This document shows positions 35,950 to 45,222 of a DNA stretch of 64,000 nt, piece after piece. Positions within the stretch are counted from its first letter, which is position 1. The number at the start of each line of letters is the position of its first letter. The notes below the pieces were generated by a model, which ran no database searches, was not told the origin of the DNA, and saw only the letters and a program-made list of their open reading frames with translations. This stretch comes from Chryseobacterium pennipullorum. Lineage in GTDB: Bacteria; Bacteroidota; Bacteroidia; Flavobacteriales; Weeksellaceae. Made by a program: the position numbers and the translations under genes. The stretch is from contig NZ_QNVV01000001.1 of the NCBI RefSeq assembly GCF_003384725.1, positions 62,001 through 126,000 on the forward strand, read 5' to 3'.

Positions 35950-37527
35950 TTAGTTGTATTTAGAAGCTAAATCGTTAGCCGCCTGCTTAAGAACACTTGT
36001 AATATCGTTATCGATTTTTCCAGACTTAATAGCAGCCATTGTATCAGGATGCTTAGATCTCAGGAACTCGATATATTCGTGTTGGAATTCTTTAATCTTG
36101 TTCAATGGAACGTTTCTCATTAAGTTTTCTGTTCCTGCATATACGATCGCTACCTGACTGTCTACAGGAAGTGGTGCGTTTACCGGCTGCTTAAGGATTT
36201 CTACGTTTCTTTCTCCTTTAGAGATTACTGCTAAAGTAGAAGCATCAAGGTCAGAACCGAATTTAGCAAAAGCTTCTAGTTCTTTATATTGAGCCTGGTC
36301 CAGTTTAAGTGTACCAGATACTTTTTTCATTGATTTGATCTGAGCATTACCTCCTACTCTGGATACAGAGATACCTACGTTGATCGCAGGACGAACCCCT
36401 GAGTTGAATAGATCAGACTCCAAGAAGATCTGTCCGTCTGTAATAGAGATTACGTTGGTAGGGATATATGCAGAAACGTCACCAGCCTGAGTTTCGATGA
36501 TTGGAAGGGCTGTTAATGAACCTCCTCCTTTCACGATTGGTCTAAGAGACTCTGGCAAATCGTTCATTTGCTTAGCAATGTCATCATCAGCGATTACTTT
36601 TGCAGCTCTTTCCAATAGTCTTGAGTGAAGATAGAAAACGTCTCCAGGATAAGCTTCACGGCCCGGTGGTCTTCTCAATAGTAGAGAAAGCTCACGGTAA
36701 GCAACAGCTTGTTTAGATAAATCATCATAAACGATAAGCGCTGGTCTACCAGTGTCTCTGAAGAACTCACCGATAGAAGCTCCTGCCATTGCAGAATATA
36801 CCTGCATTGGAACTGGATCTGATGCGTTAGCAGCAACAATTACAGTATAAGCTAAGGCTCCCTTATCAGAAAGTGTTTTAACAATTTGTGCTACGGTAGA
36901 AGCTTTCTGACCGATCGCTACATATATACAATATACTGGCTGACCAGCATCAAAAAATTCTTTTTGGTTGATGATCGTATCGATCGCAACAGTAGTTTTA
37001 CCTGTTTGTCTGTCACCAATGATAAGCTCTCTCTGACCTCTTCCTACAGGGATCATCGCATCAATAGCAACAATACCTGATTGTAAAGGCTCAGTTACCG
37101 GCTGTCTGAAGATAACTCCCGGAGCTTTTCTTTCCAATGGCATTTCGTATAAATCCCCAGTAATAGGACCTTTACCATCGATAGGGTTACCAAGAGTATC
37201 TACTACTCTTCCTAACATTCCTTCTCCTACTTTAATAGAAGAAATTCTGTTTGTTCTTCTTACTGTATCACCTTCTTTTACTAATTTACTTTCACCAAGT
37301 AGCGCAACACCTACGTTGTCTTCTTCAAGGTTAAGTACAATACCTTCTACATCACTAGAAAATTTCACCAACTCTCCGTATTGTACGTTTTCTAACCCGT
37401 ATACACGAGCAATACCATCACCGATGGTTAAAACTGTACCTACTTCCTCAACGTTTGATTGAGTATCGAAGTTGGCCAATTGCTGTTTTAAGATCGCAGA
37501 TACTTCTGCCGGATTTATTTCTGCCAT
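35950..37527 (-). CDS. atpA: ATP synthase alpha subunit
   Basis: 525 residues. Walker [15 protein letters not shown] near 172-185, [29 protein letters not shown], and [32 protein letters not shown] are highly conserved. It is the regulatory nucleotide-binding subunit of F1. In the same strand and close to atpH (16-base gap). Confidence 0.98.
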   Translation of the reverse strand: MAEINPAEVSAILKQQLANFDTQSNVEEVGTVLTIGDGIARVYGLENVQYGELVKFSSDVEGIVLNLEEDNVGVALLGESKLVKEGDTVRRTNRISSIKVGEGMLGRVVDTLGNPIDGKGPITGDLYEMPLERKAPGVIFRQPVTEPLQSGIVAIDAMIPVGRGQRELIIGDRQTGKTTVAIDTIINQKEFFDAGQPVYCIYVAIGQKASTVAQIVKTLSDKGALAYTVIVAANASDPVPMQVYSAMAGASIGEFFRDTGRPALIVYDDLSKQAVAYRELSLLLRRPPGREAYPGDVFYLHSRLLERAAKVIADDDIAKQMNDLPESLRPIVKGGGSLTALPIIETQAGDVSAYIPTNVISITDGQIFLESDLFNSGVRPAINVGISVSRVGGNAQIKSMKKVSGTLKLDQAQYKELEAFAKFGSDLDASTLAVISKGERNVEILKQPVNAPLPVDSQVAIVYAGTENLMRNVPLNKIKEFQHEYIEFLRSKHPDTMAAIKSGKIDNDITSVLKQAANDLASKYN

Positions 37528-37543
37528 TGTATGGTTGTTTTTC

Positions 37544-38083
37544 TTAATTTAATTGGAAATCTTTTTTAACTTGGTTCAATTTGGTCTTCACAGACGCATC
37601 TATCTGCTGGTCACCTACTCTCAGAACGTATCCTCCAAGAATTTCAGGCTTTACAATTACTTTCAAATCAAAATTCGAATCAGCATTCACAAGATTGGTA
37701 GATCTTAAAATCTGGTCAAGATTTTCTTTTGAAAGCGGAGTTGCTGTGGTAACCGTTACTCTCTGTACACCGCTAAGGTCCTCCACTTTATTGATGAATT
37801 CCTGTGCGATATTTTTCAATTGGTTTTCACGTCCGTGCTTGATGACCAATCTGATCAAATTTTGAGAAGAAACAGATAAACCTTTGAAAATTTCGTTTGC
37901 TACTTCTATTTTCTTTTTAGAATCAATGTAGGGAGTAAGGAAAAACTTGTTTAAATCTTTAGATTCAGTCATTACCTTTACCACATCTTTCATTTCAGAA
38001 AATACAGTAGCCGTTTGCCCTGATTCGTTTGTAAAATCAAGTAAACCTTGTGCGTATCTTTTAGCTACTTTAGATGTAAGCAT
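37544..38083 (-). CDS. atpH: ATP synthase delta subunit
   Basis: 179 residues, F1 delta (OSCP). Begins [12 protein letters not shown] and ends [20 protein letters not shown], the family signatures. Links the F1 head to the b stalk. The gap to atpF is 2 bases. Confidence 0.95.
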   Translation of the reverse strand: MLTSKVAKRYAQGLLDFTNESGQTATVFSEMKDVVKVMTESKDLNKFFLTPYIDSKKKIEVANEIFKGLSVSSQNLIRLVIKHGRENQLKNIAQEFINKVEDLSGVQRVTVTTATPLSKENLDQILRSTNLVNADSNFDLKVIVKPEILGGYVLRVGDQQIDASVKTKLNQVKKDFQLN

Positions 38084-38085
38084 TC

Positions 38086-38583
38086 TTAGTTAAGGTTTGA
38101 TTTGTTTAAATAATTTTGAACTAATTCGTTTTGAGCTTCAGTGTTATCTAACTTTTGCTTCAGGATAGATTCTGCAATGTTTACAGATAAACTACCGATC
38201 TGAGTTTTGATATCTGCCATTGCAGCATTTTTCTCAGCGTTGATCGTTTGCTTAGCAGCTTCGATCATTTTGTCTCCTTCAGCTTTAGCAACATCTTTAG
38301 CTTCTCCTACGATTCTGTCTTTAATCTCTCTGGCTTCTTTTAGGATAGCATCTCTTTCGATTTTAGCTTCACGAATGATTCTTTCGTTATCCTCTTTTAA
38401 AGTTTCCATTTCTTTTCTAGCTAATTTAGCTTGATTAAGAGCGTCAACAATAGAAGTTTCTCTGTCGTTGATAGACTTTAAAATAGGTTTCCAAGCGAAT
38501 TTACCTAACAAAAATAATAATGCTAGAAAAATTACAGACTGGATAATAAATAATCCTGATGAAAACTGATGAATTAATTCCAT
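38086..38583 (-). CDS. atpF: ATP synthase b subunit
   Basis: 165 residues: one N-terminal membrane helix (about 8-27) followed by a long charged helix (KPILKSINDRETSIVDALNQAK) that dimerises as the stator. Usual length for AtpF. Confidence 0.95.
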   Translation of the reverse strand: MELIHQFSSGLFIIQSVIFLALLFLLGKFAWKPILKSINDRETSIVDALNQAKLARKEMETLKEDNERIIREAKIERDAILKEAREIKDRIVGEAKDVAKAEGDKMIEAAKQTINAEKNAAMADIKTQIGSLSVNIAESILKQKLDNTEAQNELVQNYLNKSNLN

Positions 38584-38669
38584 TATATAAATGTATAAAT
38601 AATTATTACTTTTTTTAAAATTAACATTGCTGCAGCCAACCGCTGCAACAATGTTTTAGTTTGATTGGC

Positions 38670-38861
38670 TTATGATGCGAATAACGCAGCAAATGCAACA
38701 CCTTCTACTAGTGCAGCTGCAATAAGCATAGCAGTTTGGATTTTTCCAGATTGCTCAGGCTGTCTAGCGATAGCTTCAAGAGCAGCAGCTCCGATTTTAC
38801 CAAGACCGATACCTACACCTAGTACGATAAGACCTGCACCAATAATTCTAGGGATTTCCAT
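38670..38861 (-). CDS. atpE: ATP synthase c subunit
   Basis: 63 residues, two-helix hairpin. Glycine-rich first helix (GLIVLGVGIGLGKIGAAALE) and loop ARQPEQ; the ion-binding carboxylate is the Glu in ALVEGVAF of helix 2. Short N-terminus, as in other Bacteroidota. Confidence 0.95.
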   Translation of the reverse strand: MEIPRIIGAGLIVLGVGIGLGKIGAAALEAIARQPEQSGKIQTAMLIAAALVEGVAFAALFAS

Positions 38862-38922
38862 AATATATAATTTTAAAAAATTGTTTTAATACTTTGTTTT
38901 AATTTCTCTTTTTTAACTTCAA

Positions 38923-40023
38923 TTAGTGAGCTGCATGATGTTCGTGCTCATGCTCTTCAACAGCCATTCCGATAAACAATGCTGATAACATGGTGAAGAT
39001 ATAAGCCTGTAAGAATGCTACCAATACTTCCAATAAGTAAATTACCAGTGTTAAGAATGGGAATGCTACTCCTGCGATCCAGTTTTTGAAAATATAGATT
39101 GACCCGATCAAAGTCATTACGACAATGTGTCCCGCCGTCATGTTAGCAAAAAGTCGGATCATCAAAGCGAAAGGCTTAGTAATAGTCCCCAACAATTCGA
39201 TTGGCAACATAATAAACTTCATCGGAACAGGAACTCCCGGCATCCAGAAGATATGCTTCCAGTAATCTTTATTTGCTGAAAATGTTGTAATCAGATACGT
39301 AAGGATTGCCAGGAAGAACGTCATGGTAATATTACCTGTAACATTGATTCCGAAAGGCATTAATCCCAGAACGTTAAGGAAAAGAATAAAGAAAAATACC
39401 GTTAACAGATACCCCATAAATCTTTTATACTTATGTCCGATGTTTGGGATAGCAATCTCATCTCTTACGAAGATGATCAACGGCTCTAAGAATCTTGCCG
39501 CACCTGTAGGAACTACAGACTTCTTATAAGATTTAGCCATTCCAACAAATAACGCAAACATGAAAATAGCAACCAATAAAATAATCAGAACACTTTTCGT
39601 AATAGAAAGATCCAGAACCTTATCCTGTGTAGGGTGATGATGCTTATCTAAAGTAATCGTTCCTTTTTCATCCGTTTTATAGATTTTCTCATGATGTAAT
39701 ACATAATGAGAACCATCTACTTCAACAGGCTCTCCGTGCATAAACCCTTCTTTGCTGTTGCTCATGAAAGCGTGGAATCCGTTATCATAAAAAATAACAG
39801 GCAGAGGAAAACCAATATGATGACCCTCTTTATCAACCATCAATGTAAAATCATGTGCATCCAACAAGTGATGATCGATAAACTCCTTGTTTTCTTTAGT
39901 TACTTTGTCTTTCTCTGAAAGCTCTTTAGCAGGAGCTGCCTCAGCAGTAGCTTCACCGTGCTGTGCAGACACTAAGTTTAATACAAAAATACTGTAGAAT
40001 AAAACTGCGAATTTCTTAAACAT
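38923..40023 (-). CDS. atpB: ATP synthase a subunit, long N-terminal version
   Basis: 366 residues from the ATG at 40023. A TTG at 40047 opens a longer frame, but it lies in the -7 promoter element (40045-40052), so the ATG is chosen. Residues 1-22 are a signal-like helix, followed by an extended periplasmic-type region (25-145) typical of Bacteroidota AtpB, then the proton half-channel helices with the key Arg in LMIRLFANMTAGHIV. The His-rich end EEHEHEHHAAH is characteristic. It forms the half channels beside the c ring. Confidence 0.95.
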   Translation of the reverse strand: MFKKFAVLFYSIFVLNLVSAQHGEATAEAAPAKELSEKDKVTKENKEFIDHHLLDAHDFTLMVDKEGHHIGFPLPVIFYDNGFHAFMSNSKEGFMHGEPVEVDGSHYVLHHEKIYKTDEKGTITLDKHHHPTQDKVLDLSITKSVLIILLVAIFMFALFVGMAKSYKKSVVPTGAARFLEPLIIFVRDEIAIPNIGHKYKRFMGYLLTVFFFILFLNVLGLMPFGINVTGNITMTFFLAILTYLITTFSANKDYWKHIFWMPGVPVPMKFIMLPIELLGTITKPFALMIRLFANMTAGHIVVMTLIGSIYIFKNWIAGVAFPFLTLVIYLLEVLVAFLQAYIFTMLSALFIGMAVEEHEHEHHAAH

Positions 40024-40044
40024 TGATAGGTTTTTTTCGTTGTG

Positions 40045-40052
40045 CAAAAATA
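40045..40052 (-). promoter_or_regulatory. -7 element in front of atpB
   Basis: Minus-strand TATTTTTG, 21 bases before the atpB ATG and inside the gap after the upstream gene. It gives the ATP synthase genes a promoter of their own. Confidence 0.55.
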
Positions 40053-40082
40053 GGATATTTTTTCTAGTTTCAATAAATAATT

Positions 40083-40454
40083 TTACTGTTTTTTATCATG
40101 ATTAATCAACCCGATGGCATAGTACGTAAGCAGGGCTGTCAGGACAAAATATGGGATGATAAAATGAAATTTATAGCCTGGAATCACTTCAAAGTTCAGT
40201 TTTTTTCTGATCAGGTACATTAAACCGAATTTTAAAAGGATCAAACCAATAACCGACAGTCCTAAAAATTGTGGTGCTACTCTATTGATTAAGATCACGA
40301 GCGTAATCATCATCATAAACATGACACTGAGAAAAAGATAAAATTTGATGATAACAATTTCGTCAAGATGAAAAACAAATTTCCAAAGGGAAAAATGAAT
40401 CAGAAAAGTCAGAAATAATAAAATGACAACAAGAATATTGGGATTGATTTTCAT
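40083..40454 (-). CDS. DUF6168-like membrane protein preceding atpB
   Basis: 123 residues, four hydrophobic segments (about 7-25, 33-52, 60-78, 97-115). It lies directly before atpB, as an AtpI/AtpZ-position protein does, and resembles the DUF6168 proteins found there in flavobacteria. A role in assembling the c ring is plausible from position only. Confidence 0.6.
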   Translation of the reverse strand: MKINPNILVVILLFLTFLIHFSLWKFVFHLDEIVIIKFYLFLSVMFMMMITLVILINRVAPQFLGLSVIGLILLKFGLMYLIRKKLNFEVIPGYKFHFIIPYFVLTALLTYYAIGLINHDKKQ

Positions 40455-40473
40455 TCAAAATTTTAATTAATCG

Positions 40474-40481
40474 CAAAAATA
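40474..40481 (-). promoter_or_regulatory. -7 element of the gene preceding atpB
   Basis: Minus-strand TATTTTTG, 20 bases before the ATG at 40454. Confidence 0.5.
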
Positions 40482-40522
40482 GACTTTTTCTATCGTATTA
40501 TAATAGAATTTGATATTTATCA

Positions 40523-40558
40523 TTTTTTGTATATATATAATTTTTTGTATATATATAA
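40523..40558. repeat. 18-bp perfect tandem duplication in the atp-ffh divergent region
   Basis: TTTTTTGTATATATATAA occurs at 40523-40540 and again directly at 40541-40558. It lies between two divergent promoters. Confidence 0.85.
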
Positions 40559-40598
40559 TATTACGTCTCGGGACTCTTTAGATCTCCCAAAAATTCCT

Positions 40599-40606
40599 TA
40601 TTTTTG
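40599..40606 (+). promoter_or_regulatory. -7 element of ffh
   Basis: TATTTTTG, 23 bases before the ffh ATG at 40630. No convincing -33. Confidence 0.5.
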
Positions 40607-40629
40607 CAAACCTATAATTTACAATACAT

Positions 40630-41991
40630 ATGTTTAATAGTTTACAGGATAAATTAGACAAGGCATTACACAATATTTCCGGAAGAGGAAAAATTACCGA
40701 GATCAATGTCGCGGAAACCGTAAAGGAGATCCGTAGAGCATTGGTAGATGCCGACGTTAACTATAAAGTTGCAAAAGATCTTACAAAGAGAGTTCAGGAC
40801 AAGGCATTAGGGGAAAATGTTCTTACTTCGCTTACTCCGGGACAGCTGATGACCAAGATCGTTCATGATGAATTGGTAGATCTTATGGGAGGTTCCCAGG
40901 AAGGCATCAATCTTTCAGGAAAACCATCAGTAATTCTTATTGCAGGTCTGCAGGGTTCCGGTAAGACCACTTTTTCCGGAAAGCTTGCCCACTACCTACA
41001 GACAAAAAGAAGTAAAAAGCCGTTATTAGTAGCTTGTGACGTGTACCGTCCCGCAGCCATTGACCAGCTGAAGGTATTAGGGGGACAGATCAACGTTCCT
41101 GTATATACTGAAGAAGGAGCTACAAATCCGTCTACTATTGCTGAAAACGCCATCAATTTTGCAAAGGCCAATAACCATGATGTAGTTATTGTGGATACCG
41201 CAGGTCGTTTGGCAATTGATGAGCAGATGATGAACGAGATCAAATCCGTGCATTATTTCATTAAGCCGCAGGAAACACTTTTCGTAGTTGATTCCATGAC
41301 CGGTCAGGATGCTGTGAATACAGCCAAGGCCTTCAATGATGCATTGAATTTTGACGGAGTTGTTTTAACGAAGTTAGACGGTGATACAAGAGGGGGTGCT
41401 GCATTGACGATCCGTTCTGTAGTGGAGAAGCCGATTAAGTTTATCTCTACCGGAGAAAAAATGGAAGCTCTGGATCTTTTCTACCCGGAAAGGATGGCAG
41501 ACAGAATCCTTGGAATGGGAGACGTTGTTTCCTTAGTAGAAAGGGCTCAGGAGCAATTTGATGAAGAAGAAGCAAAGAAACTTCACAAAAAGATCGCTAA
41601 AAACGAATTCGGTTTTGACGATTTCCTTAAGCAGATCAACCAGATCAAGAAAATGGGGAATATGAAAGACCTTATGGGAATGATCCCGGGAGTTGGAAAG
41701 GCCATCAAAGATGTTGAGATCAGCGACGATGCGTTTAAACACATAGAGGCGATCATTCACTCTATGACTCCTGAAGAAAGAAGAAGGCCTTCTATCATCA
41801 ATACCCAGAGAAAAAACAGGATTGCCAGAGGAGCCGGAAGAAAGATTGAAGATGTAAACCAGCTGATGAAACAATTCGATCAGATGGGTAAAATGATGAA
41901 GATGATGCAGGGTCCTCAAGGAAAGCAGATGATGCAGATGATGAGCAAAATGCCAAATATGCCGGGAATGGGCGGAATGTTTGGAAAATAA
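40630..41991 (+). CDS. ffh: signal recognition particle protein Ffh
   Basis: 453 residues. N domain (1-90), then GTPase motifs: G1 GLQGSGKTTFSGKLA (about 105-119), G3 DTAGRL, G4 TKLDGDTRGGAALTI. The M domain has the Met-rich end with KMMKMMQGPQGKQMMQMM, which binds signal sequences and 4.5S RNA. It targets inner membrane proteins with FtsY. Flanked by its own promoter and a strong terminator. Confidence 0.98.
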   Translation: MFNSLQDKLDKALHNISGRGKITEINVAETVKEIRRALVDADVNYKVAKDLTKRVQDKALGENVLTSLTPGQLMTKIVHDELVDLMGGSQEGINLSGKPSVILIAGLQGSGKTTFSGKLAHYLQTKRSKKPLLVACDVYRPAAIDQLKVLGGQINVPVYTEEGATNPSTIAENAINFAKANNHDVVIVDTAGRLAIDEQMMNEIKSVHYFIKPQETLFVVDSMTGQDAVNTAKAFNDALNFDGVVLTKLDGDTRGGAALTIRSVVEKPIKFISTGEKMEALDLFYPERMADRILGMGDVVSLVERAQEQFDEEEAKKLHKKIAKNEFGFDDFLKQINQIKKMGNMKDLMGMIPGVGKAIKDVEISDDAFKHIEAIIHSMTPEERRRPSIINTQRKNRIARGAGRKIEDVNQLMKQFDQMGKMMKMMQGPQGKQMMQMMSKMPNMPGMGGMFGK

Positions 41992-42019
41992 TTCTAGAAC
42001 AGATCAAATCAAAATATAA

Positions 42020-42045
42020 AATCCGACTCAAAACTGAGTCGGATT
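42020..42045 (+). terminator. terminator of ffh
   Basis: Perfect 11-bp stem (AATCCGACTCA/TGAGTCGGATT), AAAC loop, then T runs. Since it has A before and T after, it may also stop leftward transcripts. Confidence 0.85.
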
Positions 42046-42073
42046 TTTGTTTTTTTATCTTAAAATAAATGGG

Positions 42074-42733
42074 TTATCTATCCGCTTTTTGAGATTTACC
42101 CTTGATAAAATAAGAGAAACCAACGTTAACCCCAAAAGTTTTCACATTAGTCTTAACTTCTGTATTCATAATCGTTTCTTTATTTGAAAACTGATCATAA
42201 GAGATTCCGAGATTGATTCCTAAAGACGGAGTGGCCATATAGGTTACCCCTCCTTTTACTCTCCAAGCCAGACCATCTGTAGTCGTTTCTGTACCCTGGA
42301 CAAGTAGAGGATCAATAATCTCATTATTAATGGCGCCCGCATAAGAGAACTTTGTCTTATTGGAGGCGTATCCGATTCCAGCTCCTAAAAATGGTACAAG
42401 CTTGCTGGAATTAGTAAAATAATAAGTAGCTGTAGGCAGTACTGAAAAAGAAGAGTTGGTCGATTTATTACCGTCATATTTAGTAGTAGTACTGATGTAT
42501 CCAAGATCAATACCCACTGCCAATTTATCAATTACAAAATACCCTACGGAAGGAGCAATTGAAAATGTATTTACTTTTGGACCATCCAAAGACTTCCCTC
42601 CTATTTTTACCGTTGTTGTAGCGTTATTAAAGCCGATTCCTGTGTTTCCACTGATTACCCAATCTCCTTTAGTCATTTGAGCATTAGATAATCCGAAAAG
42701 TGCGACTGCACCTGCTAGTATTAGTTTTTTCAT
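42074..42733 (-). CDS. beta-barrel outer membrane protein, paralogue 1
   Basis: 219 residues. Signal peptide MKKLILAGAVALFGLSNAQ. Alternating hydrophobic strands follow (GYFVIDKLAVGIDLGY, VPFLGAGIGYASNKT, ATPSLGINLGISYDQF), and the end KTFGVNVGFSYFIKG has the aromatic strand of 8-stranded barrels. It starts 14 bases after the stop of the next barrel gene and is therefore its operon partner. Signal peptide nearly identical to the 44119 gene. Confidence 0.8.
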   Translation of the reverse strand: MKKLILAGAVALFGLSNAQMTKGDWVISGNTGIGFNNATTTVKIGGKSLDGPKVNTFSIAPSVGYFVIDKLAVGIDLGYISTTTKYDGNKSTNSSFSVLPTATYYFTNSSKLVPFLGAGIGYASNKTKFSYAGAINNEIIDPLLVQGTETTTDGLAWRVKGGVTYMATPSLGINLGISYDQFSNKETIMNTEVKTNVKTFGVNVGFSYFIKGKSQKADR

Positions 42734-42747
42734 GGTTGTTAATTGAA

Positions 42748-43410
42748 TTATTTAAATTTATATCCCAGTCCGATCTGTAAGAAATTCATCTTCATTTTTT
42801 CATCATTTTGAGGATTCTTGATCATATTCGTCAAACCAAAACTGTAACGTGCATCTACAAACAATCCTTTGTAAACGCTATAATCAGCACCCAGGAACAG
42901 TCCGAAATCTGTAGATTTTAAATTATCATCCAAAAACTTCTCTACATATTTTTCTCCCTGACTGATTCCCGCAGGATCTACCATACCGGCATTAGGCCCA
43001 CTCATCTCGAATTTCACTTTATTATTGGTTTTAAAGCTTACATATGGACCAGCATAAATACCCAGTTCAGGGGTTGCATAATATCTTGCCGATACCGGGA
43101 TTATAATTCTGTTCAGATTGAGCTTTTCAGTAACCTTAATACCAGGCATTGACACTTCTGCCTTCCCACCCAGATTAGCGTACTCCAATTCACCCTGAAT
43201 AGCAAATTTACTATTGAATTTATGTTCAACCAAAGCACCTACGTAAAATCCAGATTTTGATTTTAATCCGCCTTCTATTCCACCCATCTCAAAATCATCT
43301 TCGTTGGTATTCAATGTTGATAAAGCATATCCTGCTTTTACTCCGAATGTAATTTGTGCATGCATTCCAGCAAATAAGATAATTGCTGATGCCATAAAGA
43401 TTTTTTTCAT
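42748..43410 (-). CDS. porin-family (PorT-like) beta-barrel protein, paralogue 2
   Basis: 220 residues. Signal MKKIFMASAIILFAGMHAQ, then ITFGVKAGYALSTLN, the typical entry into the outer membrane beta-barrel domain (OMP_b-brl_2 type), and SFGLTNMIKNPQNDEKMKMN with the final LQIGLGYKFK. Close in layout to the 45861 gene. Transcribed from a -7 element at 43440-43447. Confidence 0.82.
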   Translation of the reverse strand: MKKIFMASAIILFAGMHAQITFGVKAGYALSTLNTNEDDFEMGGIEGGLKSKSGFYVGALVEHKFNSKFAIQGELEYANLGGKAEVSMPGIKVTEKLNLNRIIIPVSARYYATPELGIYAGPYVSFKTNNKVKFEMSGPNAGMVDPAGISQGEKYVEKFLDDNLKSTDFGLFLGADYSVYKGLFVDARYSFGLTNMIKNPQNDEKMKMNFLQIGLGYKFK

Positions 43411-43439
43411 GATTTATTATATTTATTTAAGAATGTCTG

Positions 43440-43447
43440 CAAAAATA
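43440..43447 (-). promoter_or_regulatory. -7 element of the barrel-gene pair
   Basis: Minus-strand TATTTTTG, 30 bases from the ATG at 43410. Confidence 0.5.
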
Positions 43448-43461
43448 AGGTTTTTACGGAC

Positions 43462-43838
43462 TGCCTCTGATTTTTTTACCTGATTATTTTGTGAATATAT
43501 ATTTAGTTCCTTCTCTATCTCTTTTGAGAGGTTTCCATATCCGGACCCATCGATCACAGCCTCAATGGGCTAGTTTTATATTAACCTGAGTTCATATTTT
43601 TCAACTTACTACCAATACCTTCTTTGAATTAAAATAAGTTTTAGCTAAAGCCAATGAACCATTTTTCACTGTAGGCGAACGGGCTAAAGTACATTCCTAT
43701 TGAATACTGTTGCCAAGAATAAACAGAATTTGAAGCTATGAAAATTGCAGGTACACCTCCCATCAGCCTACGAAATCGGGAGCATTAAGAAACCATTTAA
43801 TGCTCGCCGATTCAAATTAAAATAAAAAATCAGAGGCA
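43462..43838. mobile_element. 377-bp segment with 15-bp perfect inverted ends
   Basis: TGCCTCTGATTTTTT at 43462-43476 is the exact complement of AAAAAATCAGAGGCA at 43824-43838. Within it are the 14-mer GCTAAAGCCAATGA (43644-43657, also at 2610-2623), and a hairpin at 43774-43812 (arms AATCGGGAGCATTAA and TTTAATGCTCGCCGATT). There is no ORF, so it resembles a small non-autonomous element. Confidence 0.45.
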
Positions 43839-43927
43839 AAATTAACATTGAGTACGTTAAAAAATTTCTACTGCCAGAGCAAAATGTAGCACTGATTCCA
43901 ATTCTATGACATCATCTTCTAAAGCTG

Positions 43928-44041
43928 TTAGTGTACATGCTTTCTGTATCGCTTGTCCTGAAATCTATACAGTCCTTTTGGAAATCCGGGCATCTGAAAA
44001 TCAGAAAGTGCAACGGCACCCGCCAACAGGCATTTTTTCAT
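43928..44041 (-). pseudogene. relic of a beta-barrel gene (signal peptide remains)
   Basis: ATG at 44041, TAA at 43928-43930, 37 codons. It begins MKKCLLAGAVALSDFQM; the first 12 residues match the signal MKKILLAGAVALF of the neighbour at 44119 except for Cys and Ser substitutions, then the reading becomes unrelated. A duplicated barrel gene appears to have been cut. Confidence 0.55.
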
Positions 44042-44073
44042 GGTTACGGTTTTGAGCTATTCACATAGAAAAA

Positions 44074-44096
44074 AGCCCTGAGAAGATCTCAGGGCT
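44074..44096 (-). terminator. terminator of the 44119 barrel gene
   Basis: Perfect 10-bp stem (AGCCCTGAGA/TCTCAGGGCT), AGA loop, U run on the minus strand. Confidence 0.8.
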
Positions 44097-44118
44097 CTGT
44101 TGCTATATGCTTTGTTTA

Positions 44119-44769
44119 TTATTTTGCAAATACATATTTAACTCCGAAAGTTACAGCTGATAAATTCAATCCGAATTTATAGTTGTTTACTCTTTCAGCT
44201 CCGTCAACATCTACTTTAGAAGTATTGTATCCGAATTCACCAATAGTAGCTTCAATAGACCAGTTTTTGTTTAGGAAATAATCTAAACCTGGCTTAATGT
44301 TAACTCCGATTGAAGTGAAGTTGTTTTTAGTAGAAGAAGACGTAGTAGTAGTACTTCCAGCAACTGTAGTAGTAGCAGTCTCCTCATCTTTATTCTGACC
44401 GAATACCATTGGCACTTCTAATTGACCAAAGATGTATAATTTGTCAGCTAAAGTCCAGTACTTTCTTACAAAAGGAGCAACAACAAATCCAGATACAGTT
44501 TCTTTTGAATCGATAGTACCCAGTGGAGAAGTTGTAGTTTGCTTTGTATTATCATTTTGGTAACCAACTCCTAAACCTACAGCTAGGTTAGTGTTTACAA
44601 AATATCCTACAGTAGGAACCACTTTAAAGCTTTCAACTTTAGTGTCATTGTTGTTATTTTCAGTTTGAGAATAACCAACTTGTCCTGATAAATATGTAGT
44701 ACCTTTAGCAATCTGAGCGTTAGATAAACCGAAAAGTGCAACAGCACCCGCTAATAATATTTTTTTCAT
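44119..44769 (-). CDS. beta-barrel outer membrane protein, paralogue 3
   Basis: 216 residues. Signal MKKILLAGAVALFGLSNAQ. Strands such as VVPTVGYFVNTNLAVGLGVG and FVVAPFVRKYWTL, a Thr/Ser-rich extracellular loop (VAGSTTTTSSSTKNN) around 128-142, and the last strand TFGVKYVFAK. A paralogue of the 42074 gene. It has its own promoter (44799-44806) and terminator. Confidence 0.82.
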   Translation of the reverse strand: MKKILLAGAVALFGLSNAQIAKGTTYLSGQVGYSQTENNNNDTKVESFKVVPTVGYFVNTNLAVGLGVGYQNDNTKQTTTSPLGTIDSKETVSGFVVAPFVRKYWTLADKLYIFGQLEVPMVFGQNKDEETATTTVAGSTTTTSSSTKNNFTSIGVNIKPGLDYFLNKNWSIEATIGEFGYNTSKVDVDGAERVNNYKFGLNLSAVTFGVKYVFAK

Positions 44770-44798
44770 TTTTAAAAAATTTTAATACTTTCTGGAGG

Positions 44799-44806
44799 CA
44801 AATTTA
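44799..44806 (-). promoter_or_regulatory. -7 element of the 44119 barrel gene
   Basis: Minus-strand TAAATTTG, 30 bases from the ATG. Confidence 0.5.
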
Positions 44807-45174
44807 CTGTGGTAGTCACTAATATTAAAATTTGTTAATGTGATTAATATCATTGCAGGATTCAGGTGTTTTACAAATAAAAATTTTATCTACAATAAGT
44901 CTTTGAGTTTTTCACATTATTATGAATAAAAAAACATCAATTTATCAATCAGATACGGATATACTTAACTTTTTTAATTTGGTCATTTGGCCAAAAATTT
45001 TACAATTTTGTCAAATCCGGCTCATTGAATTAACTTAAAATATTAGTATTTAAGTTATTAACTGTTAAAATCTAAACATTTGTTTATAATCCAGTCTTTA
45101 ATTTCTCTTCTAAAAGGTCTATCTATGGCTGATTTAGAAGCAGAACTCAGATGTAGTAGGTAGTCTCATAAAAA
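44807..45174. other. AT-rich intergenic DNA, no gene seen
   Basis: Between the promoter of the 44119 gene and the terminator of the 45223 gene there is no convincing ORF, repeat or RNA. Confidence 0.4.
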
Positions 45175-45198
45175 AACTCCGGCTTTTCAGCCGGAGTT
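45175..45198 (-). terminator. terminator of the 45223 barrel gene
   Basis: Perfect 10-bp GC-rich stem (AACTCCGGCT/AGCCGGAGTT), TTTC loop, then U on the minus strand. Confidence 0.9.
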
Positions 45199-45222
45199 CT
45201 ATTGTTATTCTGTAATTTCTTC

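Noticed and set aside
35003-40023. Incomplete ATP synthase (no beta or epsilon genes)
   Set aside because: In Bacteroidota atpD and atpC commonly lie in a separate operon, so their absence here is expected.
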